Assembly (NCBI RefSeq): GCF_003382365.1
Contig: NZ_QTSU01000004.1
Location: 62,001 to 126,000, forward strand
Reading direction: 5' to 3'
DNA from: Lysobacter silvisoli
Lineage (GTDB): Bacteria > Pseudomonadota > Gammaproteobacteria > Xanthomonadales > Xanthomonadaceae
DNA: 64,000 bases
Shown here one piece after another: positions 8,672 to 17,003 of this stretch (position 1 is its first letter; every line of letters starts with the position of its first letter). Both the position numbers and the translations under genes were made by a program. Below the pieces are notes generated by a model. It worked only from the letters and a program-made list of their open reading frames with translations, made no database searches and was not told the DNA's origin.

Positions 8672-9010
8672 CTAACGCAGCAGCCTGAGCAGCAACGCCA
8701 AGGCCACGAACCCCAGCACCACCACCGCGCCGACGATGGTGACCCACTTCGCGAACAGCCGGCCATCGTCGACCGGCCGCATGGATTCGAACGCGCTGAC
8801 ATCCACCGACAGCGCAGGCACGTGCTCGGGGTCGCGCAGCAAGCGCAGCGCGTCCTCGACCTGTTCGTCCAAGTAGACGAACAGCACCCATTGCTCGCCC
8901 AGGCGCTGGCCTTCGATCTGCATCGCATGCGTGGGCACGCCCTTGCGGCGCAGGCGCGACTGCATCTGCGCCAAGGTGTCGGCGTGGTGAAAACGGGCGA
9001 TGAACCGCAT
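8672..9010 (-). CDS. Small C-terminally anchored protein, 112 aa
   Basis: MRFIARFHHADTLAQMQSRL begins at 9010 behind GAGGGGAA. The first 75 residues form a small soluble alpha/beta domain (RRKGVPTHAMQIEGQRLGEQ, then WVLFVYLDEQVEDALRLL). The last 22 residues are one transmembrane helix (WVTIVGAVVVLGFVALALLL) ending in RLLR, so it is a tail-anchored type protein facing the cytoplasm. The soluble part resembles DUF2007-style signal-transducer-like domains in size and layout, but I cannot confirm membership. Divergent from the Lrp-type regulator at 9153 across 142 bp. Confidence 0.68.
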   Translation of the reverse strand: MRFIARFHHADTLAQMQSRLRRKGVPTHAMQIEGQRLGEQWVLFVYLDEQVEDALRLLRDPEHVPALSVDVSAFESMRPVDDGRLFAKWVTIVGAVVVLGFVALALLLRLLR

Positions 9011-9152
9011 GGCATTCCCCTCTATCGCGGCGCAGTGTGCCCGAACGCGGCGCTCGGCGGCCGACGGCGCAGGCCCGGATTGGCTGCGCAGCCGCGCGTC
9101 GATGCGCGCCATTGGCATATTCTGTCGGCATTGCCAGCCGCCGGGGCAGCCC

Positions 9153-9617
9153 ATGCCAGTCAAGCTCGACGAAATCGACCGCCGCATCCTCCGCGCCCTG
9201 CAGCGCGATGGCCGTCTGCAGAACAACGAACTGGCCCAGGAGATCGGCCTGTCGCCCTCGCCCTGCCTGCGCCGGGTGCGGCTGCTGGAGGAGGCCGGGG
9301 TGATCGAGCGCTATGTGGCGGTGGTGGACGCGGCCAAGGTCGGCATCGGCACCACCTTGTTCACCCGGGTCTGGCTGACCGCGCAGGACGCCGACACCAT
9401 CGAGCGCTTCATCGCGGCGATGAAGCGGCTGCCGCAGGTGATGGAGTGCTACATCATGCTCGGCGACTGCGACGCGCTGCTGCGCGTGGCGGTGGAGGAC
9501 CTGGCCGATTACCGCCGCTTCCAGACCCGGCATCTGACCCGCGACAACGGCATCCAGAACGTCAAGACCGACCTGCCCAGCGAGGTGGTCAAGCAGAGTT
9601 TCGCGCTGCCGGTGTAA
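9153..9617 (+). CDS. Lrp/AsnC-family transcriptional regulator
   Basis: 154 residues with the standard architecture: an N-terminal AsnC winged helix-turn-helix (LDEIDRRILRALQRDGRLQN, then NELAQEIGLSPSPCLRRVRL) and a C-terminal RAM/ACT-like effector-binding domain (TLFTRVWLTAQDADTIERF to VKTDLPSEVVKQSFALPV). Such proteins bind DNA as octamers or hexadecamers and respond to amino acids. It is not adjacent to the ilv-leu operon, so whether it regulates that operon is unknown. Its 3' end overlaps the convergent LysR gene by 29 bp. The upstream in-frame ATG at 9000 is rejected as shadow-like sequence. Confidence 0.92.
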   Translation: MPVKLDEIDRRILRALQRDGRLQNNELAQEIGLSPSPCLRRVRLLEEAGVIERYVAVVDAAKVGIGTTLFTRVWLTAQDADTIERFIAAMKRLPQVMECYIMLGDCDALLRVAVEDLADYRRFQTRHLTRDNGIQNVKTDLPSEVVKQSFALPV

Positions 9618-10557
9618 GCGTGCGGTCGCCGGCCGCATCCGCGTCGTGGCCGCTCGCCGCCGCGGTTTCCCGGCAGCGTTCGGCCAGGAACTCGCGCAAG
9701 CGCTGCACCGCCGGGCTGAGCAGACGCCGGTCCGGGCTGACCAGGTGCAAGGGTGTGGCTTCGCCGCGCCAGCCCTCGCATAACGGCAGCAGTCGTCCGG
9801 CCGCTAGGTCGTCGGCGACGTCCAGCCAGGATTTGTAGGCGATGCCCAAGCCCGCCAGCGCCCAGCGGTGCACGGCCTCGCCATCGTCGCTGATGCGGTC
9901 GCCACGCACTTCCACGGCATGCGGCTTGCCATCGGGCGAGGTGAAACGCCACAGCGTATGCAGCTCGTCGGAGAGCATGAAGCGCAAGCAGTTGTGTTCG
10001 CCTAGCCGCAGAGGCGTGTCTGGCGCGCCGTGGCGGTCCAGGTAGTCCGGCGCGGCGCACAGCACCCGGCGGTTGCCCGGCAGCAGCGGCAGCGCGATCA
10101 GCGACGAGTCCGGCGGCACGCCGTAACGCAGCGCCACGTCCACCGGCTGGCGGTAGATGTCGGCCACGCGATCGGACAACTGCAACCGCAACTGCAGCCG
10201 CGGATGCGAGCGCTGGAAGGTTTCCAGCCAGCGCAACAAGGCATGGCGGCCGAAGTCCGACGGCGCGGAGATGCGCAGTTCGCCGCGCAACTCGCCGCCG
10301 TCGCCGCGTAAGGACTGCGCGCCTTCGTCCAGGCTGCGTAGCGCCTCGCGCGCATGGGCGAGGAAGCGCTCGCCTTCGGCGGTCAGGCGCAGGCTGCGGG
10401 TCGAGCGCACGAACAACTGCGCGTCCAGTTCGGCCTCCAAGCGCTTGAGCGCGGCGCTGGCCACGGCCGGGCTTTGGTCGAGCTGGCGCGCGGCGGCGGA
10501 CAGGCTGCCCAGTTCGGCAGTGCGGACGAACACGCGTAAGTCGGCCAGCGCCTTCAT
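9589..10557 (-). CDS. LysR-family transcriptional regulator
   Basis: 322 residues: N-terminal winged helix (MKALADLRVFVRTAELGSLS, then AAARQLDQSPAVASAALKRL) and a C-terminal periplasmic-binding-protein-like effector domain (GELRISAPSDFGRHALLRWL onward). The start at 10557 is chosen over 10614 because an inverted repeat TTTCAA-N7-TTGAAA directly abuts it and LysR proteins normally begin a few residues before the helix-turn-helix. It is divergent from the secreted royal-jelly-family gene at 10659 across 101 bp, the classical LysR/target arrangement, so that gene is the likely target (inference). Confidence 0.9.
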   Translation of the reverse strand: MKALADLRVFVRTAELGSLSAAARQLDQSPAVASAALKRLEAELDAQLFVRSTRSLRLTAEGERFLAHAREALRSLDEGAQSLRGDGGELRGELRISAPSDFGRHALLRWLETFQRSHPRLQLRLQLSDRVADIYRQPVDVALRYGVPPDSSLIALPLLPGNRRVLCAAPDYLDRHGAPDTPLRLGEHNCLRFMLSDELHTLWRFTSPDGKPHAVEVRGDRISDDGEAVHRWALAGLGIAYKSWLDVADDLAAGRLLPLCEGWRGEATPLHLVSPDRRLLSPAVQRLREFLAERCRETAAASGHDADAAGDRTLTPAARNSA

Positions 10558-10576
10558 TTTCAAACCAGGATTGAAA
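10558..10576. promoter_or_regulatory. Candidate LysR operator, inverted repeat
   Basis: TTTCAA-accagga-TTGAAA, a 6-bp inverted repeat with 7-nt centre, lies in the divergent LysR/royal-jelly-protein intergenic region and touches the LysR start codon. It fits the T-N11-A style of LysR sites. Binding is inferred from position only. Confidence 0.45.
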
Positions 10577-10658
10577 CTGAAACCCTTTATGGCGTCTTTT
10601 TCATCTACAGGCAAGAACCGAACCTGTGCCCTGTCTCCACTCCTCGCACAGGCTTCGA

Positions 10659-11726
10659 ATGAAACGTTCGCTCACCACGTCCCTGACCGCCGCGTTGCTG
10701 CTGATCGGCCAGCTCCCGGCCCAGGCCGCCGATACGCCCGCACGCAGCGGCGCCGAATTGGAAACCGTGCTGGCCTCCGACCTACGCCCCGGCAACGTGG
10801 CCGCCTCGCCCGACGGCCGCGTGTTCATCACCTACCACGCGCTGGGCGATGCGCCCCTGCAGTTGGCCGAGATCAAGGACGGGCGCGCCGTGCCGTATCC
10901 AGACCTGAGCCTGCAGAAGAACGGCACCGCACCTTCGGATGCGACCATCGATTCGCCGCTGGGCATCCAGGTCGACCGCCGCCAGCGGTTGTGGGTGATC
11001 GACATGGGTCTGAACCTGGGCAAGACCCGGCTGTGGTCGTTCGACCTGCGCAAGAACCGGGCGCTGCCGGTGATCGAACTGCCCGCCGACGTCGCACCCA
11101 AAGGCAGCTTCGTCCAGGACTTCGCAGTCGACGAGCGCCGCGGCTGGGTCTATCTGGCCGACATCGCCAACCCGGGCCTGATCGCGCTGGAGCTGAGCAC
11201 CGGCAAGGCGCGGCGCTACGGCGGTCATCCGTCGCTGCAGAGCGAGAACATCGACATGGTCATCGACGGCAAGACCGTCGCCTTCGGCGGCAAGCCGGCG
11301 CGCGTGGGCGTGAACCCGCTGACCCTGTCCGACGACCGCGAGACCCTGTACTTCGGCGCCATGAACGGCACGCGCTGGTACCGCCTGCCGACGCGGCTGC
11401 TGCGCGAAGGCCGTAGCGACGCGGACATCGCCGCGGCCATCGAAGTCGCCGGACCCAAGCCGATCAGCGACGGCGTGGCCACCGACCGCAAGGGCCGCCA
11501 CTACTACACCGACCTGCAGCGCCACGCCGTCAGCCGGCTCTCGCGCGACGGCCAGGTGCGCGATCTGGTGCGCGACCCGCGCCTGAACTGGCCCGACAAC
11601 CTCAGCCTGGGCCCGGACGGCTGGGTCTACGTGGTCGCCAACCAGTTGCAACTCACGCCGGCGTTCACCGGCGCGCAAGACCAAGGCCGTCCGCCCTATT
11701 ACGTCTATCGCTTCAAGGCGCCTTGA
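10659..11726 (+). CDS. Secreted major royal jelly (yellow-like) family protein
   Basis: 355 residues with a signal peptide (MKRSLTTSLTAALLLIGQLP, AQAADT) and a six-bladed beta-propeller-like pattern typical of bacterial MRJP/yellow proteins: SPDGRVFITYH, SPLGIQVDRRQRLWVIDMG, VQDFAVDERRGWVYLADIA, NPLTLSDDRETLYFGAMNG, SDGVATDRKGRHYYTDLQ and WPDNLSLGPDGWVYVVANQL. The enzymatic role of bacterial members is not settled; SMP-30-like hydrolases are the nearest fold relatives. Predicted periplasmic or secreted. The upstream in-frame ATG at 10626 would place residues ahead of the signal peptide and is not used. Probably controlled by the divergent LysR gene. Confidence 0.87.
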   Translation: MKRSLTTSLTAALLLIGQLPAQAADTPARSGAELETVLASDLRPGNVAASPDGRVFITYHALGDAPLQLAEIKDGRAVPYPDLSLQKNGTAPSDATIDSPLGIQVDRRQRLWVIDMGLNLGKTRLWSFDLRKNRALPVIELPADVAPKGSFVQDFAVDERRGWVYLADIANPGLIALELSTGKARRYGGHPSLQSENIDMVIDGKTVAFGGKPARVGVNPLTLSDDRETLYFGAMNGTRWYRLPTRLLREGRSDADIAAAIEVAGPKPISDGVATDRKGRHYYTDLQRHAVSRLSRDGQVRDLVRDPRLNWPDNLSLGPDGWVYVVANQLQLTPAFTGAQDQGRPPYYVYRFKAP

Positions 11727-11748
11727 GCGCAGCCGCGCACCGCTCCGA

Positions 11749-11785
11749 GGCCGCAAAGGCCGGCTCCATGCCGGTCCTTGCGGCC
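11749..11785 (+). terminator. Long hairpin after the royal-jelly-family gene
   Basis: GGCCGCAAAGGCCGGC pairs with GCCGGTCCTTGCGGCC around a TCCAT loop, an almost fully paired stem starting 23 nt after the stop. It lacks a clear U-tract, so termination is plausible but not certain. Confidence 0.45.
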
Positions 11786-11896
11786 GAATCGCAAGGCCAT
11801 GGCCGCTGCAGCTTTCGCCGTCGCCGCATCGGACGCGCAGCCGCGACCGCCGTCACGGCTTATGCCGATTGGTCATGAAAGTTTTTGATGAAACTG

Positions 11897-11925
11897 TTGA
11901 CAAGCCGCGAACCGGCATGTTTTTC
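11897..11925 (+). promoter_or_regulatory. Candidate sigma70 promoter of the ilv-leu operon
   Basis: A consensus -35 TTGACA (11897-11902) is followed after 17 nt by TTTTTC (11920-11925), a poor but AT-rich -10. Transcription would start near 11932, almost at the leader-peptide ATG (11934), so the leader mRNA may be nearly leaderless. Only the -35 box is strong evidence. Confidence 0.45.
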
Positions 11926-11933
11926 TCAGGCCC

Positions 11934-12098
11934 ATGACGCAGCGCAACAAGCACCCGCAGATGAAGACGCTCCAGGCCGCCACGGCCTCGAACGACGTCG
12001 CGCGCGTCGCGCTCCGACTCGCCCCGGCGATCGCCACGATTATTCTCGTCCTCGTACTTATTACCTCGCTTGCCAGCGCGGGAGTCGGGTTCGTGTAG
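11934..12098 (+). CDS. ilv-leu operon leader peptide (attenuation)
   Basis: A 54-codon frame whose C-terminal half contains the uninterrupted run Ile-Ile-Leu-Val-Leu-Val-Leu-Ile at codons 36-43 (12039-12062), followed by [11 protein letters not shown] and TAG. Several of these codons (ATT, CTC, CTT, GTA) are ones the high-GC neighbours avoid, which would make ribosome pausing sensitive to charged tRNA supply. A strong terminator follows 35 nt later, before ilvD. This is the classical design of ilv leader peptides. It is longer than the enterobacterial ones (about 32 residues); an internal ATG at codon 10 (11961) is an alternative start. The Shine-Dalgarno sequence is weak. Confidence 0.85.
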   Translation: MTQRNKHPQMKTLQAATASNDVARVALRLAPAIATIILVLVLITSLASAGVGFV

Positions 12099-12142
12099 CC
12101 ACACCACACCACCCAAGGTCGACAGAACCTCGAACCCCGCGC
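12076..12142 (+). promoter_or_regulatory. Antiterminator pairing of the ilv attenuator
   Basis: GCGCGGGAGTCGGGTTCG (12076-12093), at the end of the leader frame, is complementary to CGAACCCCGCGC (12131-12142) apart from a short bulge. The second arm is also the 5' side of the terminator stem. A ribosome stalled in the Ile/Leu/Val run (12039-12062) would leave the first arm free to pair and so block the terminator. A ribosome reaching the stop at 12096-12098 would cover it and permit termination. The mechanism is inferred from this geometry. Confidence 0.75.
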
Positions 12143-12169
12143 CCGAAAAGGCGCGGGGTTTTTCGTTTT
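12133..12169 (+). terminator. Intrinsic terminator of the ilv attenuator
   Basis: CCCCGCGCC (12135-12143), loop cgaaaa, GGCGCGGGG (12150-12158), extended by AA/TT and followed by TTTTTCGTTTTG. A perfect 9-bp GC stem with U-rich tail located between the leader peptide and ilvD, which can only make sense as a regulated (attenuating) terminator. Confidence 0.9.
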
Positions 12170-12214
12170 GCGGCCGCGAATTCCTCGTCAGACAGCCCCT
12201 TAGGAACGCAGCTC

Positions 12215-13948
12215 GTGAGAAGCAACGCCATCAAGTCAGGCCCGGCCCGAGCCCCCGCGCGCGCGATGCTGCGCGCCACCGGCCTGGACGACGCGGCCAT
12301 CGCCCGGCCGCTGGTCGCCGTGGTCCACACCTGGTCCGACGTTTCGCCCTGCAACATCACCCTGCGCGATCTGGCCCAGCACGTGCGCCGCGGCGTGTCC
12401 GACAACGGCGGCACGCCGATCGAGTTCAACACCATCGCCGTCACCGACGGCATCGCCATGGGCAGCGACGGCATGCGCGCCTCGCTGGCCTCGCGCGAGA
12501 CCATCGCCGATTCGATCGAACTGGCGGTGTCCGGCCATTGCCTGGACGCGATGGTGCTGCTGGTGGGCTGCGACAAGACCATCCCCGCCGCGGCGATGGC
12601 GGCCGCGCGGCTGGATATCCCTACCGTCGTCCTGTACGGCGGCACCATCATGCCGGGTCACTGCCCGTCCAAGCGCGGCAGCGGCGAGGACAAACCGCTG
12701 ACGGTGCAGGACGTGTTCGAGGCCGTCGGCGCGCATTCGGCCGGCCGCATCGACGACGCCGAGCTGCACCGCATCGAGTCCCACGCCTGCCCCGGCGCCG
12801 GCGCCTGCGGCGGCCAGTTCACCGCCAACACCATGGCCATGGTGCTGACCTTCCTGGGCCTGTCGCCGCTGGGTTTGAACGACATCCCCGCGATCCACGC
12901 CGACAAGCCCGAGGCTGCGCACCACTGCGGCGAGCTGGTGATGCAGCAATTGCGCAAGGGCGGCCCCACGCCGCGCACGCTGCTGACCCTGCCGTCGCTG
13001 CGCAATGCCGCGCGTGCGGTGTCGGCCACCGCCGGATCGACCAACGCCGCGCTGCACCTGTTGGCGATCGCGCACGAGGCCGGCGTGGCCTTCGACCTGG
13101 AGGAATTCGAAGCCGCGGCCAGTACGCCGGTGATCGCCGACCTGAAACCGGGCGGGCGCTACACCGCCGCGGAAATGTTCGAGTTCGGCGGTGCGGCGCT
13201 GGTGGCGCGCGAACTGCGACAGGCCGGTCTGATCGAGGACATCCCCACGGTCACCGGCCTGTCCTTTTTCCACGAGCTGGATCAGGCCTGCATGGCCGAC
13301 GGGCAGGACGTGGTTCGCCCGATCGCCGATCCGATCAAGCCGCGCGGCGGCTATTCCATCGTCTACGGCAACCTGGCGCCGGAGGGCTGCATCCTCAAGC
13401 TCGCCGGTCACGGTCGCGAGCATTTCTCCGGCCCGGCGCGCGTGTTCGATTCCGAAGAAGCGGCCTTCGCCGCGGTGCAGGCGCGGCAGATCCGTGCCGG
13501 CGACGTGGTCGCGATCCGCTTCGAAGGCCCCACCGGCGGCCCGGGCATGCGCGAAATGCTGGCCGTCACCGCCGCGCTGGTGGGCCAGGGCCTGGGCAAC
13601 GACGTGGCCCTGATCACCGACGGCCGCTTCAGCGGCGCGACCCACGGCTTCATGGTCGGCCACATCGCGCCGGAAGCCGCGCACGGCGGTCCGATCGCGC
13701 GCCTGCGCGAAGGCGACATCGTCAGCATCGACGTGGCCACCCGCAGCCTGAGCGTGGCCGCCGACCTGGACGCGCGCGAACCGGCGCGGATCGAACCGCG
13801 CGTGACCACCGGCGTGCTGGCCAAGTACGCGCGCAGCGTCGGCTCGGCCTCGCGCGGCGCGGTCACCGCGCCCGGCCCCTTGCAAGCCCCCGCGCCCAAG
13901 CGCATCGCCGCGGCGCTGATCGAACCCGCAGTCCCCGAACCCGCCTGA
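12215..13948 (+). CDS. ilvD: Dihydroxy-acid dehydratase
   Basis: 577 residues; dehydrates 2,3-dihydroxy-isovalerate and 2,3-dihydroxy-3-methylvalerate to the 2-oxo acids of valine and isoleucine synthesis. Iron-sulfur ligands and conserved blocks are present: [49 protein letters not shown] and the C-terminal [19 protein letters not shown]. The start is taken as GTG at 12215 ([21 protein letters not shown]), with AGGA 8 nt upstream; the long ATG frame from 11885 would run through the attenuator and is impossible. First structural gene of the ilv-leu supraoperon, 49 bp before ilvC. Confidence 0.96.
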   Translation: MRSNAIKSGPARAPARAMLRATGLDDAAIARPLVAVVHTWSDVSPCNITLRDLAQHVRRGVSDNGGTPIEFNTIAVTDGIAMGSDGMRASLASRETIADSIELAVSGHCLDAMVLLVGCDKTIPAAAMAAARLDIPTVVLYGGTIMPGHCPSKRGSGEDKPLTVQDVFEAVGAHSAGRIDDAELHRIESHACPGAGACGGQFTANTMAMVLTFLGLSPLGLNDIPAIHADKPEAAHHCGELVMQQLRKGGPTPRTLLTLPSLRNAARAVSATAGSTNAALHLLAIAHEAGVAFDLEEFEAAASTPVIADLKPGGRYTAAEMFEFGGAALVARELRQAGLIEDIPTVTGLSFFHELDQACMADGQDVVRPIADPIKPRGGYSIVYGNLAPEGCILKLAGHGREHFSGPARVFDSEEAAFAAVQARQIRAGDVVAIRFEGPTGGPGMREMLAVTAALVGQGLGNDVALITDGRFSGATHGFMVGHIAPEAAHGGPIARLREGDIVSIDVATRSLSVAADLDAREPARIEPRVTTGVLAKYARSVGSASRGAVTAPGPLQAPAPKRIAAALIEPAVPEPA

Positions 13949-13997
13949 CCGCTAGCTCCTAACTCCCTACCAACCCCCTTCTACCCAGAGACCCGTC

Positions 13998-15029
13998 ATG
14001 ACCAGCACCGCTTCCCGCCCCAAGATCGCCATCGTCGGCTACGGCAGCCAGGGCCGCGCGCACGCGCTCAACCTGCGCGACTCCGGCTTCGACGTCACCG
14101 TAGGCCTGCGCCCCGGCGGTCCCACCGAACTCAAGGCCAAGGCCGACGGCTTCACCGTCCAGACCCCGGCCGAGGCGGTGGCCGCGGCCGATCTGGTCGC
14201 GGTGCTCACGCCGGACATGGTTCAGCCGCAGCTCTATCGCGAGGTCATCGAGCCCAACATCCGCGCCGGCGCCTGCCTGCTGTTCGCGCACGGCTTCAAC
14301 GTGCACTACGGCCAGATCGCGCCGCGCGCGGATCTGGACTTGGTGCTGGTGGCGCCCAAGGGTCCGGGCGCGCTGGTGCGCCGCGAATACGAGATCGGCC
14401 GCGGCGTGCCCAGCGTCTATGCCGTACATCAGGACACCAGCGGCCGCGCCGAAGAGTTCGCGCTGACCTATTGCGCCGGCATCGGCGGCGCGCGCCAGAA
14501 CGCGATCCGGACCACGTTCAAGGAAGAGACCGAGACCGACCTGTTCGGCGAGCAGGCCGTGCTCTGCGGCGGCGCGACCAAGCTGGTCCAGGCCGGCTGG
14601 GAAACCCTGGTCGAGGCCGGCTACCAGCCCGAGGTCGCCTATTACGAATGCCTGCACGAACTGAAGCTGATCGTGGACCTGTTCTACGAAGGCGGCGTGA
14701 CCCGCATGCACGAGTTCATCAGCGAGACCGCGCAGTACGGCGCGCTGACCCGCGGCCCCTACGTGGTCGACGAGGACACCCGCGCGCAGATGCGCCGCGT
14801 GCTCAAGGAAATCCAGGACGGCACCTTCGCCCGCCAGTGGATCGCCGAGTACGCCGCCGGCAACGCCAATTACAAGGCGCTCAAGCAGGCCGACCTGGAT
14901 CACCCGATCGAGGCGGTGGGCAAGAAGCTGCGCGCGAACATGAAGTGGCTGGATACGGCGCCCAAGGCGCAGCCGGCCGCACCCGCTCCCGCCGCCACCC
15001 GCGGCGAACGACAGGAAGAGGCTGCGTGA
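13998..15029 (+). CDS. ilvC: Ketol-acid reductoisomerase, class I
   Basis: 343 residues; uses NADPH and Mg2+ to rearrange and reduce acetolactate or acetohydroxybutyrate. An N-terminal Rossmann domain ([20 protein letters not shown]) is followed by the all-helical knotted catalytic domain with [39 protein letters not shown] and [13 protein letters not shown], which contain the metal-binding Asp/Glu residues. Length is that of the short class I enzymes, plus an Ala/Pro-rich C-terminal tail ([20 protein letters not shown]) that is not part of the fold. Its TGA overlaps the ilvG ATG (ATGA), implying coupled translation. Confidence 0.97.
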   Translation: MTSTASRPKIAIVGYGSQGRAHALNLRDSGFDVTVGLRPGGPTELKAKADGFTVQTPAEAVAAADLVAVLTPDMVQPQLYREVIEPNIRAGACLLFAHGFNVHYGQIAPRADLDLVLVAPKGPGALVRREYEIGRGVPSVYAVHQDTSGRAEEFALTYCAGIGGARQNAIRTTFKEETETDLFGEQAVLCGGATKLVQAGWETLVEAGYQPEVAYYECLHELKLIVDLFYEGGVTRMHEFISETAQYGALTRGPYVVDEDTRAQMRRVLKEIQDGTFARQWIAEYAAGNANYKALKQADLDHPIEAVGKKLRANMKWLDTAPKAQPAAPAPAATRGERQEEAA

Positions 15030-16783
15030 TGAACGGTGCCCGCTGGCTGGCGCAAGCGCTGGCCGCAGAAGGCGTGGACACGCTGTTCGGTTATCCGGGC
15101 GGCACGATCATGCCTTTCTACGACGCCCTGCACGGGTCGGACCTCAAGCATGTGCTGGTCCGCCACGAGCAAGGCGCCGCTTTCGCTGCCAACGGCTATG
15201 CCCGTGCCAGCGGGCGAGTCGGCGTATGCGTGGCCACCTCCGGCCCCGGCGCATCCAACCTGGTCACCGGCATCGCCGACGCGATGCTGGACTCGGTGCC
15301 GATGGTCGCCATCACCGGCCAGGTCCCGACCGGGCTGATGGGCACCGATGCGTTCCAGGAACTGGACGTGTTCGGCATGACCCTGCCCATCGTCAAGCAC
15401 AGCTTCCTGGCGCGCAGCGTGGACGAGCTGCCGCGCATGGTCGGCGAGGCCTTCCGCCTGGCGCGTTCGGGCCGGCCCGGCCCGGTGCTGATCGATCTGC
15501 CCAAGGACGTGCAGAACGCCGACGCCTCGCATCTGCCCGCGCACGCGCCGCTGCCGACCGACCCGGTGCCGGCCGCGCCCGACGCCTCCTACCACGAGGC
15601 CGCGGCACTGATCGCGCACGCACGCAAGCCGCTGGTCTACGGCGGCGGCGGCATCGCCCTGGGCGACGCCGTGGACGCGTTCCGCGCCTTCGTCGAAGGC
15701 AGCCAGATCCCGGCCGTGCTGACGCTGAAAGGCCTGGGCGCGCTGCCGGCCGATCACCTGTTGAACCTGGGCATGCTGGGCATGCACGGCAACCGCGCCG
15801 CCAACATGTCGGTGCAGGAATGCGATCTGCTGATCGTGGTCGGCGCGCGCTTCGACGACCGCGCCACCGGCAAGCTGGCCGAGTTCGCGCCGAACGCGCG
15901 CGTGGTCCATCTGGACCTGGACCCGGCCGAGATCGGCAAGCTGCGCGCGGTGGACGCGGCCGTGAACGGCGACCTGCGCCGCTCGCTGGACGCGCTGACC
16001 CCGGCCTGCACCGCGCAGACCCAGGCGCGCAACGGCGGCGCGCGCCGTACCTGGCGCGACATCTGCCTGCAGCGCAAGCGCGATTGCGCGCCGCGCTACG
16101 ACGCGCCCGGCGAAACCGTGTACGCGCCGGCGCTGCTCAAGCGCCTGTCGGAACTGGCGCCCAAGGCGGTGGTCGCATGCGACGTGGGCCAACACCAGAT
16201 GTGGGTGGCCCAGCACTGGCGCTTCGACGATCCGCGCAAGCACCTGACCAGCGGCGCGCTGGGCGCCATGGGTTTCGGCCTGCCGGCCGCGATCGGCGCG
16301 CAGCTGCAGGACCCGGCCGCGCAAGTGATCTGCGTCAGCGGCGACGGCTCGTTCCTGATGAACGTGCAGGAGCTGGCCACGGCCGCGCGCTACCGCCTGC
16401 CGGTGAAGATCGTGCTGCTCGACAACCAGGCCCTGGGCATGGTGCGGCAGTGGCAGGAGCTGTTCTTCGAGCGCCGCTATTCCGAGATCGATCTGTCCGA
16501 CAACCCGGACTTCTGCGCGATCGCCGCGGCCTTCGGCGTGGCCGCGTTCCATGTCGAACGCGCCGACGCGGTCGAGGACGCGCTGGCCGCGATGCTGGCC
16601 TGCGAGGGCCCGGCGCTGCTGCACGTGGCCATCGACCAGCAGGCCAACGTCTGGCCGCTGGTGCCGCCCAACAGCAACAACGCGCAAATGCTGGACCCCG
16701 AAGCCGACGCCGCGGCGACCGCCGCCGCCCCCTCTCCCACCCCCGCCAACGACAAGGAGGATGCCCATGCGATACCAGCTTGA
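15029..16783 (+). CDS. ilvG: Acetolactate synthase (AHAS II type), catalytic subunit
   Basis: 584 residues; thiamine-diphosphate and FAD enzyme joining pyruvate to pyruvate or 2-oxobutyrate. The catalytic Glu47 lies in VRHEQGAAFAANGYARA, and the ThDP motif GDGSFLMNVQELATAAR begins at about residue 438. The FAD-binding central domain spans roughly 190-340. Named ilvG rather than ilvB/ilvI because the next gene is the short IlvM-type subunit. The ATG overlaps the ilvC stop. A low-complexity tail (DAAATAAAPSPTPANDKEDA) was probably created by the overlap with the ilvM ribosome-binding site. Confidence 0.95.
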   Translation: MNGARWLAQALAAEGVDTLFGYPGGTIMPFYDALHGSDLKHVLVRHEQGAAFAANGYARASGRVGVCVATSGPGASNLVTGIADAMLDSVPMVAITGQVPTGLMGTDAFQELDVFGMTLPIVKHSFLARSVDELPRMVGEAFRLARSGRPGPVLIDLPKDVQNADASHLPAHAPLPTDPVPAAPDASYHEAAALIAHARKPLVYGGGGIALGDAVDAFRAFVEGSQIPAVLTLKGLGALPADHLLNLGMLGMHGNRAANMSVQECDLLIVVGARFDDRATGKLAEFAPNARVVHLDLDPAEIGKLRAVDAAVNGDLRRSLDALTPACTAQTQARNGGARRTWRDICLQRKRDCAPRYDAPGETVYAPALLKRLSELAPKAVVACDVGQHQMWVAQHWRFDDPRKHLTSGALGAMGFGLPAAIGAQLQDPAAQVICVSGDGSFLMNVQELATAARYRLPVKIVLLDNQALGMVRQWQELFFERRYSEIDLSDNPDFCAIAAAFGVAAFHVERADAVEDALAAMLACEGPALLHVAIDQQANVWPLVPPNSNNAQMLDPEADAAATAAAPSPTPANDKEDAHAIPA

Positions 16784-17003
16784 ACTGACCCTGCGCCAGG
16801 CCGAGGGCGCGCTGGCTCGCGTACTGGGCGCCGCCGAACGGCGCGGTTTCCGTCCCCTGTCGGTGGACGGCGAAGCGCAACCCGATGGCGATCGCTGGCA
16901 CCTGCGCATGACGGTGGAAGGCGAGCGCGCCGACAGCGCGCTGCAGAGCCAGCTGGCCAAGCTCTACGACTGTTTGGCGGTGGAGGTGTCCCCATGTACT
17001 TGA
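16767..17003 (+). CDS. ilvM: Acetolactate synthase small (ACT) subunit
   Basis: 78 residues forming a single ACT domain (MRYQLELTLRQAEGALARVL to LYDCLAVEVSPC), the size of E. coli IlvM rather than the 160-residue IlvH/IlvN. A perfect AAGGAGG lies 6 nt before the ATG at 16767, and the gene overlaps ilvG by 17 bp. It stabilises and activates the catalytic subunit; AHAS II enzymes with IlvM are generally insensitive to valine, which would make transcriptional attenuation the main control here (inference). Confidence 0.9.
   Translation: MRYQLELTLRQAEGALARVLGAAERRGFRPLSVDGEAQPDGDRWHLRMTVEGERADSALQSQLAKLYDCLAVEVSPCT

Noticed and set aside
11885..12214. N-terminal extension of ilvD back to the ATG at 11888
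   Set aside because: It would translate through the promoter, leader peptide and intrinsic terminator; GTG 12215 with AGGA fits the family N-terminus.
12070..13962. Long alternative frames on both strands across ilvD (630 and 549 codons)
   Set aside because: Arg-, Gly- and His-rich shadow compositions with no recognisable domain; the ilvD frame has all the iron-sulfur motifs.
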